From: Pseudoalteromonas sp. H71
Lineage (GTDB): Bacteria > Pseudomonadota > Gammaproteobacteria > Enterobacterales > Alteromonadaceae
NCBI RefSeq assembly: GCF_001468485.1
Contig: NZ_LODI01000019.1
Coordinates: forward strand, 3,329-56,615
Length of the DNA stretch: 53,287 nucleotides
Direction: 5' to 3'
Shown here piece by piece: positions 17,903-26,893 of this stretch (position 1 is its first letter; each line of letters opens with the position of its first letter). The notes under the pieces were generated by a model that was given only the letters and a program-made list of their open reading frames with translations, searched no databases and was not told the origin of the DNA. A program made the position numbers and the translations under genes.

Positions 17903-19141
17903 TTAAGCATTAGCTGTATGTTGAGAAATGGCATGGGTGCGTTTTTTAAAAATAATCACGCTAATAAAAATCAAACTAATGGGTATTAAAGAAAGGTAAA
18001 ATGCATGTTGCCCGCTAAAGTGCTCAAACACATAGCCTGTGATCATTGAACCCGTTGTGCCACCCAATGCAGAAAATACAACGATTAAACCAGTCATGGC
18101 CGCATGCTGATATTTTGGTAGCGCATTTAACATCACAGAATTTAATACTGGGTAAATAGGTGCCATAAAAAAGCCAATAAGAGGCAAAATAAATGCCGCT
18201 AACGGAGCGTCAAATAAGCTTTTAACCGCAGCAGTTGGTAAGTTTTCAGTAAGCGGCAACGTAATAATAATAAGTGATGCCATCGCAACAAGGCAGCCAC
18301 ATAAAACAAAAAACCAATTAATGTGTTTAAGCACCTGCCCTGCAACTAATCGACCCAGCGCAAGAGCGGCGGCAAATATGCTAGCTAACTGAATGCTTAT
18401 AGCTACAGGTAACTGTAATACTTGGTTATTAAAGGTTGGTAACCAAGTTCCAACTCCTTGCTCTATAAGTACATATAAAAAAGCACTTATAATAAAAATA
18501 ACAACAAGTGGTTGGTAAGTTAGCTTTAACATGGCCACAAAGTCACTTAAGCTCGAACTACTCTTATCGCTTTGAAGCGCAGGCTTAATAGGTGCAGCTA
18601 CAACGCTTACAATCACAACTAAAGTAAGTGCCGCCAGTGCATAATATACATTTAGCCATGCACTAGGCTCATTGGGATTTATAAATGCCGTAAAAATCCA
18701 GTAGCCGCTTAATACACCCACCATAAAAATACCTTCTATGGTGTTTAATAACGACGAATGGCTATTTGCATCGTCTGTTACTTGGCCAATAATTGAATAA
18801 ACAGAGACTTTTACTACAGCAAAACCACAGCCAATAGCCGCAAATAGCACTTTAAACATATAAAAGTCGCTAATCATTGCGGTGCTTACACAGGCCGCTG
18901 CAACCACAGTTAATGCGCCAAGCATAGCGAGTTTATAACCCAGCCTAGGGATAAACGATGCAACAGCAAAAGACATTATCGCAATCGATAAATCTTTAAA
19001 TCCTTCCAGTACCGATGCTTCTGTTTTACTAACGCCTAGCGTATTTATTGCCTGCAAAATAACGGTACCTACGCTATTTAATAATATTGCAAAAATAAAA
19101 TAGCTTGCAGCAATTGCCAGTGTGATTTTTGTTTTACTCAT
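17903..19141 (-). CDS. MFS sugar transporter, probable trehalose carrier
   Basis: A 412-residue inner-membrane carrier with about twelve hydrophobic segments and a charged loop near residue 190 (KPALQSDKSSSS) dividing the two halves. No diagnostic substrate motif is recognised. The role comes from context: it is co-transcribed with trehalase, has a LacI-type operator just upstream at 19252, and lies beside the LacI regulator gene. It resembles the FucP/TsgA-like side of the MFS superfamily by its general layout, but this is uncertain. Confidence 0.82.
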   Translation of the reverse strand: MSKTKITLAIAASYFIFAILLNSVGTVILQAINTLGVSKTEASVLEGFKDLSIAIMSFAVASFIPRLGYKLAMLGALTVVAAACVSTAMISDFYMFKVLFAAIGCGFAVVKVSVYSIIGQVTDDANSHSSLLNTIEGIFMVGVLSGYWIFTAFINPNEPSAWLNVYYALAALTLVVIVSVVAAPIKPALQSDKSSSSLSDFVAMLKLTYQPLVVIFIISAFLYVLIEQGVGTWLPTFNNQVLQLPVAISIQLASIFAAALALGRLVAGQVLKHINWFFVLCGCLVAMASLIIITLPLTENLPTAAVKSLFDAPLAAFILPLIGFFMAPIYPVLNSVMLNALPKYQHAAMTGLIVVFSALGGTTGSMITGYVFEHFSGQHAFYLSLIPISLIFISVIIFKKRTHAISQHTANA

Positions 19142-19251
19142 AGCTTGCCCTACTTACAACGCAATGCATTGTAACTTTATAAGCTAATGACCTTAGGGTA
19201 TTAGCGTGTGTGTGTCAGTGAAGCTTGAGTGTAGTGTAGAATAAAATTCAT

Positions 19252-19265
19252 TGCAATCGTTTGCA
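19252..19265. promoter_or_regulatory. LacI-family operator upstream of the MFS-trehalase operon
   Basis: TGCAATCGTTTGCA is one base from the perfect palindrome TGCAAACGTTTGCA found at 20474. The central CG with AA/TT flanks is the usual LacI/GalR-type half-site. It lies 110 bases before the MFS start. Confidence 0.8.
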
Positions 19266-19300
19266 TTTCAACTTTAACAATTAATACACATAGCTATAAA

Positions 19301-20308
19301 TTAGCGCTTGCTAGACTGGCGAGTTATTAATTCTATATCAATAACTTGAGACTCTACTTTTTCGCCTAAAAATTGTTGCATCAACTTTTTAACTATCAAA
19401 GAGGCAGCTAACTGGGTGTTTTGTTTAATTGTAGAAAGTGATGGGTGGCTTATATCTGCCATTGCAATATCGTCAAATCCAACAAGAGCAACATCGTTTG
19501 GAATACTCACATAACGCTCTTTTAAGGCTTTCATTGCCCCGAGTGCAACCATATCACTACAGGCAACAATAGCATCAAAATACAGGCCTTTTTCACGCAG
19601 TAAATGGTTTACTGCTTGATAAGCAGAACCACTTGTAATATCAATTGAAACAACGTGTTGCTCTAGTTTATGTGTTGAAAGCGCAGCAGCGTAGCCGCGG
19701 TGTCTTTCGCTAATTTCGCCGTGTTCTGGGTCACCTAAAAACACAATATTTTTAGCACCATGCTCTATTAAATGCGCCGTTGCTTGCATACCGCCCAGGT
19801 AATTATCACTGCCTACTATAGGGTAGCTGCTAGTTGTTTTAGGGTCTCCCCACACCACTAATGGAATACCAGCTTTAGCGGCAGCCTCTATATTGCGCTG
19901 GTCTTTACCTTGTCCAACAACAATGATTCCGTCGGCTCTGCGTCCGTTAATAAAATAATTGGCCCAATCGTGTTGCGCCATTATGGAATTAGATAATAAA
20001 AGCTCTAGCCCTTGTTGATTTAGTGCTAGGTTAATTTCGCTGACTACTTTTAATAAAAACGGATCACTAATTGACTGCTCTGTTTGCACATCAAGGTTAA
20101 TAATAACAGCAACTACATTTGTTTTTTGGGTGCGCAAACGACTGGCTGCCGTGTTTAGGCTAAAATTATGCTTTTTTGCGAGCTGCTGAAGTTTGTCGCG
20201 TGTTTCTTGCTTTATCAATGGGTTGTCATTTAATGCGCGCGAAACGGTAGAGGTAGATACGCCTGCTAATTTCGCTAAATCAGCTAATTTAATTTTTTTA
20301 TTGTTCAT
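19301..20308 (-). CDS. LacI-family repressor of the trehalose locus
   Basis: A 335-residue regulator. The N-terminus has the LacI helix-turn-helix and hinge (KLADLAKLAGVSTSTVSRAL, then NTAASRLRTQ), followed by a periplasmic-binding-protein-like sugar domain (ANYFINGRRADGIIVVG, VALVGFDDIAMADISHPSL, a typical effector-domain end). It is transcribed away from the receptor gene, and each target has a TGCAA-NNNN-TTGCA site. The ligand is probably trehalose or a phosphorylated derivative, inferred only from the neighbours. Confidence 0.9.
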   Translation of the reverse strand: MNNKKIKLADLAKLAGVSTSTVSRALNDNPLIKQETRDKLQQLAKKHNFSLNTAASRLRTQKTNVVAVIINLDVQTEQSISDPFLLKVVSEINLALNQQGLELLLSNSIMAQHDWANYFINGRRADGIIVVGQGKDQRNIEAAAKAGIPLVVWGDPKTTSSYPIVGSDNYLGGMQATAHLIEHGAKNIVFLGDPEHGEISERHRGYAAALSTHKLEQHVVSIDITSGSAYQAVNHLLREKGLYFDAIVACSDMVALGAMKALKERYVSIPNDVALVGFDDIAMADISHPSLSTIKQNTQLAASLIVKKLMQQFLGEKVESQVIDIELITRQSSKR

Positions 20309-20473
20309 GAAAACCTTGAGCCGCTTTGAGTTCGCTAATATAAATTGTAACTAGCTGACAATATAGCATTATTAATTTTTACTGGCGCGTTCCAGCTACA
20401 AAAAATCAATTCATTTGGTATTACGCTTAATAATCCAACAAATTAAATTCATAAATAATTTACAAATAAGTAT

Positions 20474-20487
20474 TGCAAACGTTTGCA
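20474..20487. promoter_or_regulatory. LacI-family operator upstream of the TonB-dependent receptor
   Basis: Perfect 14-base palindrome TGCAAACGTTTGCA in the divergent space between the repressor and the receptor gene, 101 bases before the receptor start. It could control both directions. Confidence 0.85.
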
Positions 20488-20587
20488 TTTATCTCTAAGG
20501 TTTCACCATATACAGCCTGTTTACATTAACTTTTACTAATGGCGCTGTAAAAACACACTGTTTAACACACTAAAAACGGGATCACAC

Positions 20588-22837
20588 ATGAAATTCAATA
20601 AAGCAAAAAGCACACTAGCGTGTGCCATAACTTTAGCCCTAAGCTCACACGCTGCGTTTGCCCAAGAGCAAGCACAAGAAACCAAGGTTGAGCGCATTGT
20701 TGTTTCAGGCACGCCCACTGGCGTTGGTATCAGAAAAATTGATGCCGGCTACGCTGTAACAAATATTGATAGCCAGCAAATTATTAAACTGTCACCTAAA
20801 AGCACCGCCGACCTTTTTAAAGCCGTGCCGGGTGTATGGGTAGAAAGCTCGGGTGGTGAGTCGGGCGCGAATGTATTTGTACGTGGTTTTCCTGGCGGGG
20901 GTGACGCCCCGTTTTTAACGTTAAGTATTGAAGGTTCGCCTGTTTACCCTGCCCCTACATTATCTTTTTTAGAAAATTCATCGTTGTTTAGAATTGATGA
21001 AACAATAGAGACAATGGAAGCCTTACGCGGTGGTCCAAACCCTGTTTTATCTAACGGGCAACCAGGTTTAACAACAAATTTTCGCTTAAAAAGAGGCAGC
21101 GAAGATACCGAAGGCTTATTTAAATACACCACATCAGATTACGACTTACAGCGTGTAGATGCGGTTATGAGCGGCGAAATCACCGACGATTTATACTTTA
21201 TGGTAGGTGGATATGTTAAAAGCTCACCCGGTATTCGTGATGCAGGCTTTACCTCTGAGAAAGGCAGCCAATTCACAATTAATATAACTAAAGATTTAGA
21301 TAACGGTGAGCTTAACTTTTACACTCGCCAAACAGATGACCACGGTGCATGGTACCTACCTACCCCATTAAATATAGAAGGGATAGATGCAGAGTACACA
21401 CAACTTGGCACATTAAACCGCCAAGCAACAATATTCACCGGGCCTGATGCACAAGCACATGATATAGACCTAGGTGATGGCCGAGGCTGGGATGGGCATG
21501 TTTCGGGCGGTAGCATTAAATTAGAGTTTGATAATGGTTGGCAATTTTCAGATCGTTTTAACATAACCAAAGGCGATGCGAATACGTTTGGCCTAGTACC
21601 AAGCGGCTCAGCTACAACAGTTGGGGACGTTGCTGATAACGGCCAAACCGCGTTTGGCGCAGTAACCAATACAGAATACGCAAGCAATACCCCTATACAA
21701 CAGCTTGGACGCTGGGTTGTACTTAAAGAAATTAGCTCATTTACTAACGATTTAGCGTTTTCAAAGCAATTTGATGACTTATCAGCCTCGTTTGGTTACT
21801 ACACAGCAAGCACATCGGCAAACGATTGGTGGAGTTTAGGTAATACGGCTTACCACGTATTAGAAGCAGGCGGTGAGTCGTTGACTGGTATTGAGTGTAA
21901 TCAAAGCACCGACGGCTGCGATTTTAACTACGATATAAGCTCAACAGGTGATGCACGCACCAACGCATTTTATATTACCACTCAATATAAATTTGCCGAC
22001 GACTTTACCTTAGATGTAGGCATTCGCCACGAAAACCATGAAGTAGAATACAGTGTTGATGAAGGCCTAGACGGTATAATCACAAAGACTGTTAACTACG
22101 ATGAAAGTAAGACCTCGTGGACAACCGGTATTAACTACTCTATTAACGATGATATGGGCGTATTTGCCCGTGTTAACCGAGGCTATAAAATGCCTTACTT
22201 TGACGACTTTAGAGATAACTTTAGCGCTTATGAAGGCGGCGAGAAGCTAATTAAAGAAGTAACTCAAGGTGAATTTGGCTACAAACTTATTTCAGACTCT
22301 ACCGACTTTTACGCCACTTTATTTGTGAATGAAGTAAAAGGCGACACATTTGTACGCCGCCCAGGCGTACCTGCTGAAATTTTAACAAATGAAGCATATG
22401 GTGTTGAGCTTGATTATAACTTTAATCATCAGTCGGGTTTTTCGGTTAATTTAAATACCACACTACAAGAAACCGAAATTACGCAAAGCCCTACAAATGA
22501 AGGCAATATATCGCAGCGCCAGCCTAAATGGCAAGTGCGTGTAACGCCAAGCTACGACTTTGAGCTACAAGGTATGTACGCCACGTTATACGGTACACTT
22601 TCGGCAGTTGATGACCGTTTTGGTAACAACGAAAACACAGTGACACTTGATGGCTACGAAAAAGTAGACTTAGGCTTAATTTTAGAGCCAATGGAAGGTA
22701 TAAAGCTTCAAGTAGCTATTGATAACTTAACTGATGAGCAAGGTATTACTGAGGGTGACCCACGTAATGCCGACGCGCCAAACGGTCGCTATATTATGCC
22801 GCGTACTACGCGCTTTAGTATAAGTTACGAATTTTAA
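20588..22837 (+). CDS. TonB-dependent outer-membrane receptor, probably for trehalose or related sugars
   Basis: A 749-residue receptor with a signal peptide ending AAFA-QEQ (residue 25). A TonB-box-like stretch ERIVVSG follows, then a plug domain (STADLFKAVPGVWVE, VFVRGFPGGGD, MEALRGGPNPVLSNGQPG) and a 22-strand barrel ending in Phe (RFSISYEF), as needed for BamA recognition. A LacI operator lies upstream and a strong terminator downstream, so it is a single-gene unit within the trehalose regulon. Substrate is inferred only from neighbours. Confidence 0.9.
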   Translation: MKFNKAKSTLACAITLALSSHAAFAQEQAQETKVERIVVSGTPTGVGIRKIDAGYAVTNIDSQQIIKLSPKSTADLFKAVPGVWVESSGGESGANVFVRGFPGGGDAPFLTLSIEGSPVYPAPTLSFLENSSLFRIDETIETMEALRGGPNPVLSNGQPGLTTNFRLKRGSEDTEGLFKYTTSDYDLQRVDAVMSGEITDDLYFMVGGYVKSSPGIRDAGFTSEKGSQFTINITKDLDNGELNFYTRQTDDHGAWYLPTPLNIEGIDAEYTQLGTLNRQATIFTGPDAQAHDIDLGDGRGWDGHVSGGSIKLEFDNGWQFSDRFNITKGDANTFGLVPSGSATTVGDVADNGQTAFGAVTNTEYASNTPIQQLGRWVVLKEISSFTNDLAFSKQFDDLSASFGYYTASTSANDWWSLGNTAYHVLEAGGESLTGIECNQSTDGCDFNYDISSTGDARTNAFYITTQYKFADDFTLDVGIRHENHEVEYSVDEGLDGIITKTVNYDESKTSWTTGINYSINDDMGVFARVNRGYKMPYFDDFRDNFSAYEGGEKLIKEVTQGEFGYKLISDSTDFYATLFVNEVKGDTFVRRPGVPAEILTNEAYGVELDYNFNHQSGFSVNLNTTLQETEITQSPTNEGNISQRQPKWQVRVTPSYDFELQGMYATLYGTLSAVDDRFGNNENTVTLDGYEKVDLGLILEPMEGIKLQVAIDNLTDEQGITEGDPRNADAPNGRYIMPRTTRFSISYEF

Positions 22838-22851
22838 ATCCACTTAATAAC

Positions 22852-22872
22852 AAAGGGAGCTTAGCTCCCTTT
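22852..22872 (+). terminator. rho-independent terminator of the receptor gene
   Basis: AAAGGGAGC and GCTCCCTTT with a TTA loop, followed by ATTTTATTTTTTC. It touches the stop codon of the convergent gene. Confidence 0.88.
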
Positions 22873-23392
22873 ATTTTATTTTTTCTTTAAGTTTATTAAG
22901 CGCGTCAACCGAAAAACCACGGTCGTAAAAATGCAAAATTTTACCTGCTTTATCAATTAAAATTACACGAGAATTATTTGGGTTTTGATTGCCCGTAAAT
23001 TTTTGTACTGCCTCTCCATCTTCATAAATGGTAATAACTCCGCCCCACAGCTCCTTTGGAATACCTTTGCGCATACCATTATCAATGAACGTACTAAACA
23101 TACGTGGTGCCATGCCCGCAATGGTAGGTAGCTCATAAGTAGGGAGTGTTACACCGGCCATATCTAGGCCAATTAACCAGCGATCAATATCAAACTGGCT
23201 GTCTTGTTTATAGCCTATAAGCAGCAAGGTTTTTTCAGTGGTAAAATCACTCGGAATAACAAATTCTTTTTTCTCTAAACTTTCACCAGTGATTATTGGA
23301 AATTGCTTTCCAACAACTTGCTGATTGGGATATTGCGATGCACAACCACTTATAAGTAGTAGCAAAAATACTGTTATTACTGGTTTAAACAT
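22871..23392 (-). CDS. thioredoxin-fold-like lipoprotein of unknown role
   Basis: A 173-residue lipoprotein; lipobox LISGC gives the acylated Cys at residue 17. The body resembles peroxiredoxin/ATP10-like thioredoxin folds: KTLLLIGYKQDSQFDIDRW, GGVITIYEDGEAVQKFTG, then SRVILIDKAGKILHFYDRG, the usual edge strands. No CxxC pair is present after the lipobox, so a redox role through a disulphide is unlikely. The stop lies inside the terminator of the preceding convergent gene. Its exact function is not recognised. Confidence 0.72.
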   Translation of the reverse strand: MFKPVITVFLLLLISGCASQYPNQQVVGKQFPIITGESLEKKEFVIPSDFTTEKTLLLIGYKQDSQFDIDRWLIGLDMAGVTLPTYELPTIAGMAPRMFSTFIDNGMRKGIPKELWGGVITIYEDGEAVQKFTGNQNPNNSRVILIDKAGKILHFYDRGFSVDALNKLKEKIK

Positions 23393-23459
23393 TTTATTTG
23401 GCCTATTTTTACAATAAATTTAGTGACTTATACGCAAACAAAAAGAGCGTCGATCTTTT

Positions 23460-25016
23460 TTAAAGCGCATGCTGCGCAATATAATGTTTAAATTTATCGA
23501 CCCTCATTGGCCGGCCATATTTCCACCCTTGCCCGTAATGCACACCAGCTGTTTTTAACATAGTCTCTTGCTCTGTTGTTTCTATTCCTTCAGCTACACA
23601 GGTGTAGTTAAACTTACGCACTAACTCCATAATATTCGGGATCATAGACGCTTTTAAACCTTGTGTTGCTATATCTTGAACAAAGGTGCGGTCTATTTTT
23701 AACTGATGAAAACTTAAATTTTGTAAGTTTCTCAAATTGGAGTAACCCGTTCCAAAATCATCAAGCGACAAATTAAAGCCAGAGTCAACCAGCGTTCTAA
23801 AATGAGCATGCGCAATGCTAGTATCGAGGTACTCGTCTTCTGTTATTTCTAAGCAAATAGTAAATCGCGAATTAATAAGTGCAGGCTCTTGTGTCAACAG
23901 CGATACATTGCCAAGTTCTACATCACAAGGAAATATATTAATAGACACTTTAAAACCCGTTGGTAAATCGTCCAACTCTGTAAGCTCTTTAAGTACTTTT
24001 GCTACCATTGCTTGAGTAAACGACCACGTTAAATTATTTTTTCGTATCACCGGAATAAACTCATCGGGGTAAAGTGGTCCGTATTTGTCTTTAAACCGAG
24101 CTAGCACCTCACAACCAATTACTTTACCTGTGTGCAAACAAATAATAGGTTGGTAAGTCCAATAAAATGAGCCCTTTGTTAAGCCTTTACGCACTCTATT
24201 ATTAGTAGAGCGACGAGCGGCTATTTGATAATCCACTATTAGCGCGCTCGACACCCCCGTTAGGCAGGTTAATATAAGAGAAATAATCAGCAAAAATTGA
24301 TTGTCAGCGAAAAACTCACTCCATGGCGTTCTAACTGCAACACAATATCCTTTATTTTTTTCGCTGCACATAAATGCGGTTTCAAATGGTATTTGTTTGT
24401 GGTTTGCAAGCTTTTTACTTAATCCGCTTTTACCCGCCAAATGAAATGTATCTGAACCCGACTCATAAGTAATTTCCCAATACGGAGCTGCAATATTGCT
24501 GCGACTGATAGCTGCGGTATCCATAATTAAATTATAATTACCCTGCCTTACAATCACGACCTGCATTATGCGCTCCTTAAAAAGTAAAATTTTTAATTTA
24601 GGTTCGAATCGAACTCTAATGTTATTGTCGTTATTACTTTCGAGGTTGTTGCGAATGTAGTCGGGGGTTCTATCGTTTATGGGGGTTTTTAGTACACCCG
24701 AGCCCGTTGTACAGACAAGCTGATTATTTTTAAAAAAGCCAATATCTACAACATACTTGGCATCAAAAAGTGCACGCCGCATTTCAAGTAGATTTTCGTT
24801 GCTACATTCTGAGAAATTAAATGAATTTAAAGGAAAAAGAATTTGACGACGCTCGCTGACAGCTGCATCTATGTGGCTAACAATTTGTTTTGCATCTTTT
24901 TGTATTGCAGCTGCTAATTTGTGCCCAGCAAAATACAATAAAACTAAGCTACCCACTACAAAAACCAAAACACCGGTTAAAACTGCAATTAATGACTTTT
25001 GTTGGTATTTTTTCAT
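23460..25016 (-). CDS. CSS-motif sensor cyclic-di-GMP phosphodiesterase (EAL domain)
   Basis: A 518-residue inner-membrane enzyme. One transmembrane segment near 8-32, a periplasmic CSS-type domain (here CSN: NFSECSNENLLEMRRALFDA, with a second cysteine in LVCTTGSG), a second segment near 235-262 and a cytoplasmic EAL domain from about 285. EAL residues are largely intact: EVLARF in place of EALLRW, then EITEDEYL, SLDDFGTGYSNL, LKIDRTFVQDI and VAEGIETTEQ. The two cysteines in CSS proteins are known to tune activity by a periplasmic disulphide. Should lower cyclic-di-GMP and so favour motility; it stands alone. Confidence 0.9.
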   Translation of the reverse strand: MKKYQQKSLIAVLTGVLVFVVGSLVLLYFAGHKLAAAIQKDAKQIVSHIDAAVSERRQILFPLNSFNFSECSNENLLEMRRALFDAKYVVDIGFFKNNQLVCTTGSGVLKTPINDRTPDYIRNNLESNNDNNIRVRFEPKLKILLFKERIMQVVIVRQGNYNLIMDTAAISRSNIAAPYWEITYESGSDTFHLAGKSGLSKKLANHKQIPFETAFMCSEKNKGYCVAVRTPWSEFFADNQFLLIISLILTCLTGVSSALIVDYQIAARRSTNNRVRKGLTKGSFYWTYQPIICLHTGKVIGCEVLARFKDKYGPLYPDEFIPVIRKNNLTWSFTQAMVAKVLKELTELDDLPTGFKVSINIFPCDVELGNVSLLTQEPALINSRFTICLEITEDEYLDTSIAHAHFRTLVDSGFNLSLDDFGTGYSNLRNLQNLSFHQLKIDRTFVQDIATQGLKASMIPNIMELVRKFNYTCVAEGIETTEQETMLKTAGVHYGQGWKYGRPMRVDKFKHYIAQHAL

Positions 25017-25146
25017 TATGTCCTTATTGCCTATAAAGCATTCACTATCAGTGTGTTCTCCATCATTGCATAATCAGCCTTAAATGCAAATAAGCTCACA
25101 ATATTCATAGTAAATAGCATACTCATAATTTAAACGTTAGCGTTCA

Positions 25147-25767
25147 TTACGCATAAGCTTCATTTATTAAATTACACATCAAAGCCGCTACTTTAGCGTG
25201 CCCATCAGCATCAATATGCACCCCATCAATAGCTGAAACAGTAATACTTTGCTGTAAGTCACAAAAGTAGGCTTTTTTAGCACGGGCAATATTTTCAAAC
25301 TCTTTTTTTAATGCCTCGTTTTTACTCGGTGCGCCCTCGTAAACATGTTTATATTGCCCTACACACTTTACATAAGCAGGGCTCAATATTATGAGCTTAG
25401 GTTGTTTATAACCCTCGTAAAACCCTTCAATACAGTCTATTAAATTTGCTAAGCCATTCCCTATTTGCTCAGGCGTTAATTTAAAGCGCTGTTTTAAATC
25501 GTTAGTACCAAGGGCTATCACTATAGTAGTTAAAGAGTGCGCTTCTAAAAGCGGTTTTAAATAACTTACGCCCGATAACTCCCCATTAAATGGTGGATTA
25601 TTCACAAGCGTACGATTAGGCTGCCCCGCTTCTATAATAGCAAATTGCTCGCCAAGCATGTCTGCTAATACCGACGGCCACCTTACTTTTTCCTCAAAAC
25701 GCTTTCCCGTTGCGGGGTTTAACCCCCACGTATTTGAGTCACCAAAACATAAAGTAGATTTTTTCAT
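25147..25767 (-). CDS. SGNH/GDSL hydrolase
   Basis: A 206-residue esterase-like hydrolase. Block I is CFGDSNTWGLNP (nucleophile Ser11); the Gly and Asn blocks are visible as GVSYLKPLLEA and ALGTNDLKQRF; the C-terminal Asp/His pair lies in DGVHIDADGHAK. No signal peptide, so probably cytoplasmic. Related proteins are arylesterases, thioesterases or acetylxylan esterases; the substrate is not known. It starts at the stop of the DsrE-like gene (TAATG overlap), so it is the last gene of the SoxR-controlled unit. Confidence 0.86.
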   Translation of the reverse strand: MKKSTLCFGDSNTWGLNPATGKRFEEKVRWPSVLADMLGEQFAIIEAGQPNRTLVNNPPFNGELSGVSYLKPLLEAHSLTTIVIALGTNDLKQRFKLTPEQIGNGLANLIDCIEGFYEGYKQPKLIILSPAYVKCVGQYKHVYEGAPSKNEALKKEFENIARAKKAYFCDLQQSITVSAIDGVHIDADGHAKVAALMCNLINEAYA

Positions 25768-26276
25768 TAAAATGGATTCAAAGTGAAGCCTTGCTGCTGA
25801 AGTTGAGCATGCGCGGTCATAGCAGATAAAGACATGGTAACACCCTGTATAAGGTGTTTCGGCGCTACTTTAAAATGCGTAGCCGACTGCCCGCATACAA
25901 ATACCTGCGTGTTGTTTGCCAATAATTGTTTTATTAAGCTTGCGTTTTTATTATCAACGTTAAAGCGTTTTTTATATTCATCGTTCGATAAAACATCTTC
26001 ACTTGCACCACCATGTACAACTAATGCTAACTTAATGTTCTCTGGTTTAACGCCATGTGCTACATGCATATTTATAAAGCGAGCAAGTGAGTTCATTGCA
26101 TTATTTTGCTCCCCTTTTTTAGCGCCATCGGCCACATCAAACGCTATTTTGAACTGAGTAGAATTATTAATTGCCGCATGTTCTGGCACGTTATAATAAA
26201 AACCAAAACCACTAATAGGCTGCTCATTAGCGAAAGATAATGGGCTTAATATTAAAAATAACAGTAAGTATTTCAT
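25767..26276 (-). CDS. exported DsrE-family protein
   Basis: A 169-residue protein of the DsrE/DsrF fold, predicted to be periplasmic. A signal peptide (YLLLFLILSPLSFA) begins at ATG 26276; the frame continues upstream to 26345, but that would bury the leader. Family features include KLALVVHGGASEDVLS and VFVCGQSATHFKV, with one conserved Cys. It lies between the flavodoxin-like gene and the SGNH hydrolase. DsrE-like proteins handle sulfur or thiol chemistry in some systems, but no specific role can be given here. Confidence 0.78.
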   Translation of the reverse strand: MKYLLLFLILSPLSFANEQPISGFGFYYNVPEHAAINNSTQFKIAFDVADGAKKGEQNNAMNSLARFINMHVAHGVKPENIKLALVVHGGASEDVLSNDEYKKRFNVDNKNASLIKQLLANNTQVFVCGQSATHFKVAPKHLIQGVTMSLSAMTAHAQLQQQGFTLNPF

Positions 26277-26341
26277 AAACAATCCGTTTGTTTTTTTGTT
26301 TATAAATAAAGTACCAGATGCGTTGAACAAAAGGCAGTTAT

Positions 26342-26815
26342 TCACGCTAAAGTTTGCGAACTTTTATGGTGGTGCGTTAAAAACTGCATCCCTAAATAAC
26401 TAAATGTATTTTTAAACATCGCAACAAAGGCATCTGGCGCCTCACTCGACGACGCATTAGACAACAGTGAAAAATCTTTACTGCGCAGTAAACGCAACTT
26501 TGGTTTTAAATGTTCGTCATCCATGTAATCGGTAATTCTATCTATGAATGTTTTCATTTGTGTTGTGGTGCTGTACCAATAAACTGGCGAGGCAAATACC
26601 CAATGGTCGTAATGTAAAAGTGACTCAAAAAGCGAGAAAAACTCATCATCACTGTAGTTTTTACTGTAACTGTAAGGCGGTATTTTAAATTTATCTAAAC
26701 ACACAACATGCAGCTCATTTTGCTCAGCAAAACTTTTAACATGTGCGGCTGTGTTACCATTTTGTCGTGCCGATGAATAAATAATAACGGTGTTACGACT
26801 AAGTTTTTGTTGCAT
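26342..26815 (-). CDS. flavodoxin-like NAD(P)H-dependent FMN oxidoreductase
   Basis: A 157-residue flavodoxin-fold protein. The FMN phosphate loop is SSARQNGNTAAHVK at about 14-27, and SPVYWYSTTTQMKTFIDRI is the conserved flavin-contact helix. It is a little short compared with related reductases (~170-190). AAGGAG precedes the ATG by eight bases. It is the first gene downstream of a SoxR-type promoter, so it is presumably induced by redox-cycling compounds, perhaps to repair or reduce quinones. The two genes behind it are likely co-transcribed. Confidence 0.85.
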   Translation of the reverse strand: MQQKLSRNTVIIYSSARQNGNTAAHVKSFAEQNELHVVCLDKFKIPPYSYSKNYSDDEFFSLFESLLHYDHWVFASPVYWYSTTTQMKTFIDRITDYMDDEHLKPKLRLLRSKDFSLLSNASSSEAPDAFVAMFKNTFSYLGMQFLTHHHKSSQTLA

Positions 26816-26845
26816 TTGTTCAGCTCCTTTTTTAATGTTGAAGAA

Positions 26846-26876
26846 AGCTTAAAACCTCAAGTTATATTGAGGTCAA
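26846..26876 (-). promoter_or_regulatory. SoxR-type promoter driving the flavodoxin-like operon
   Basis: Reading the minus strand, the -35 TTGACC (26876-26871) and the -10 TAAGCT (26851-26846) are separated by 19 bases that hold the SoxR box. This overlong spacer is the hallmark of MerR-family activated promoters. The predicted start lies about 25 bases ahead of ATG 26815. Confidence 0.85.
26855..26872. promoter_or_regulatory. SoxR operator
   Basis: CCTCAAGTTATATTGAGG differs from the E. coli soxS operator CCTCAAGTTAACTTGAGG at two central bases. It lies between the soxR gene and its divergent target. Confidence 0.93.
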
Positions 26877-26893
26877 TACATGGAATAAAATTA

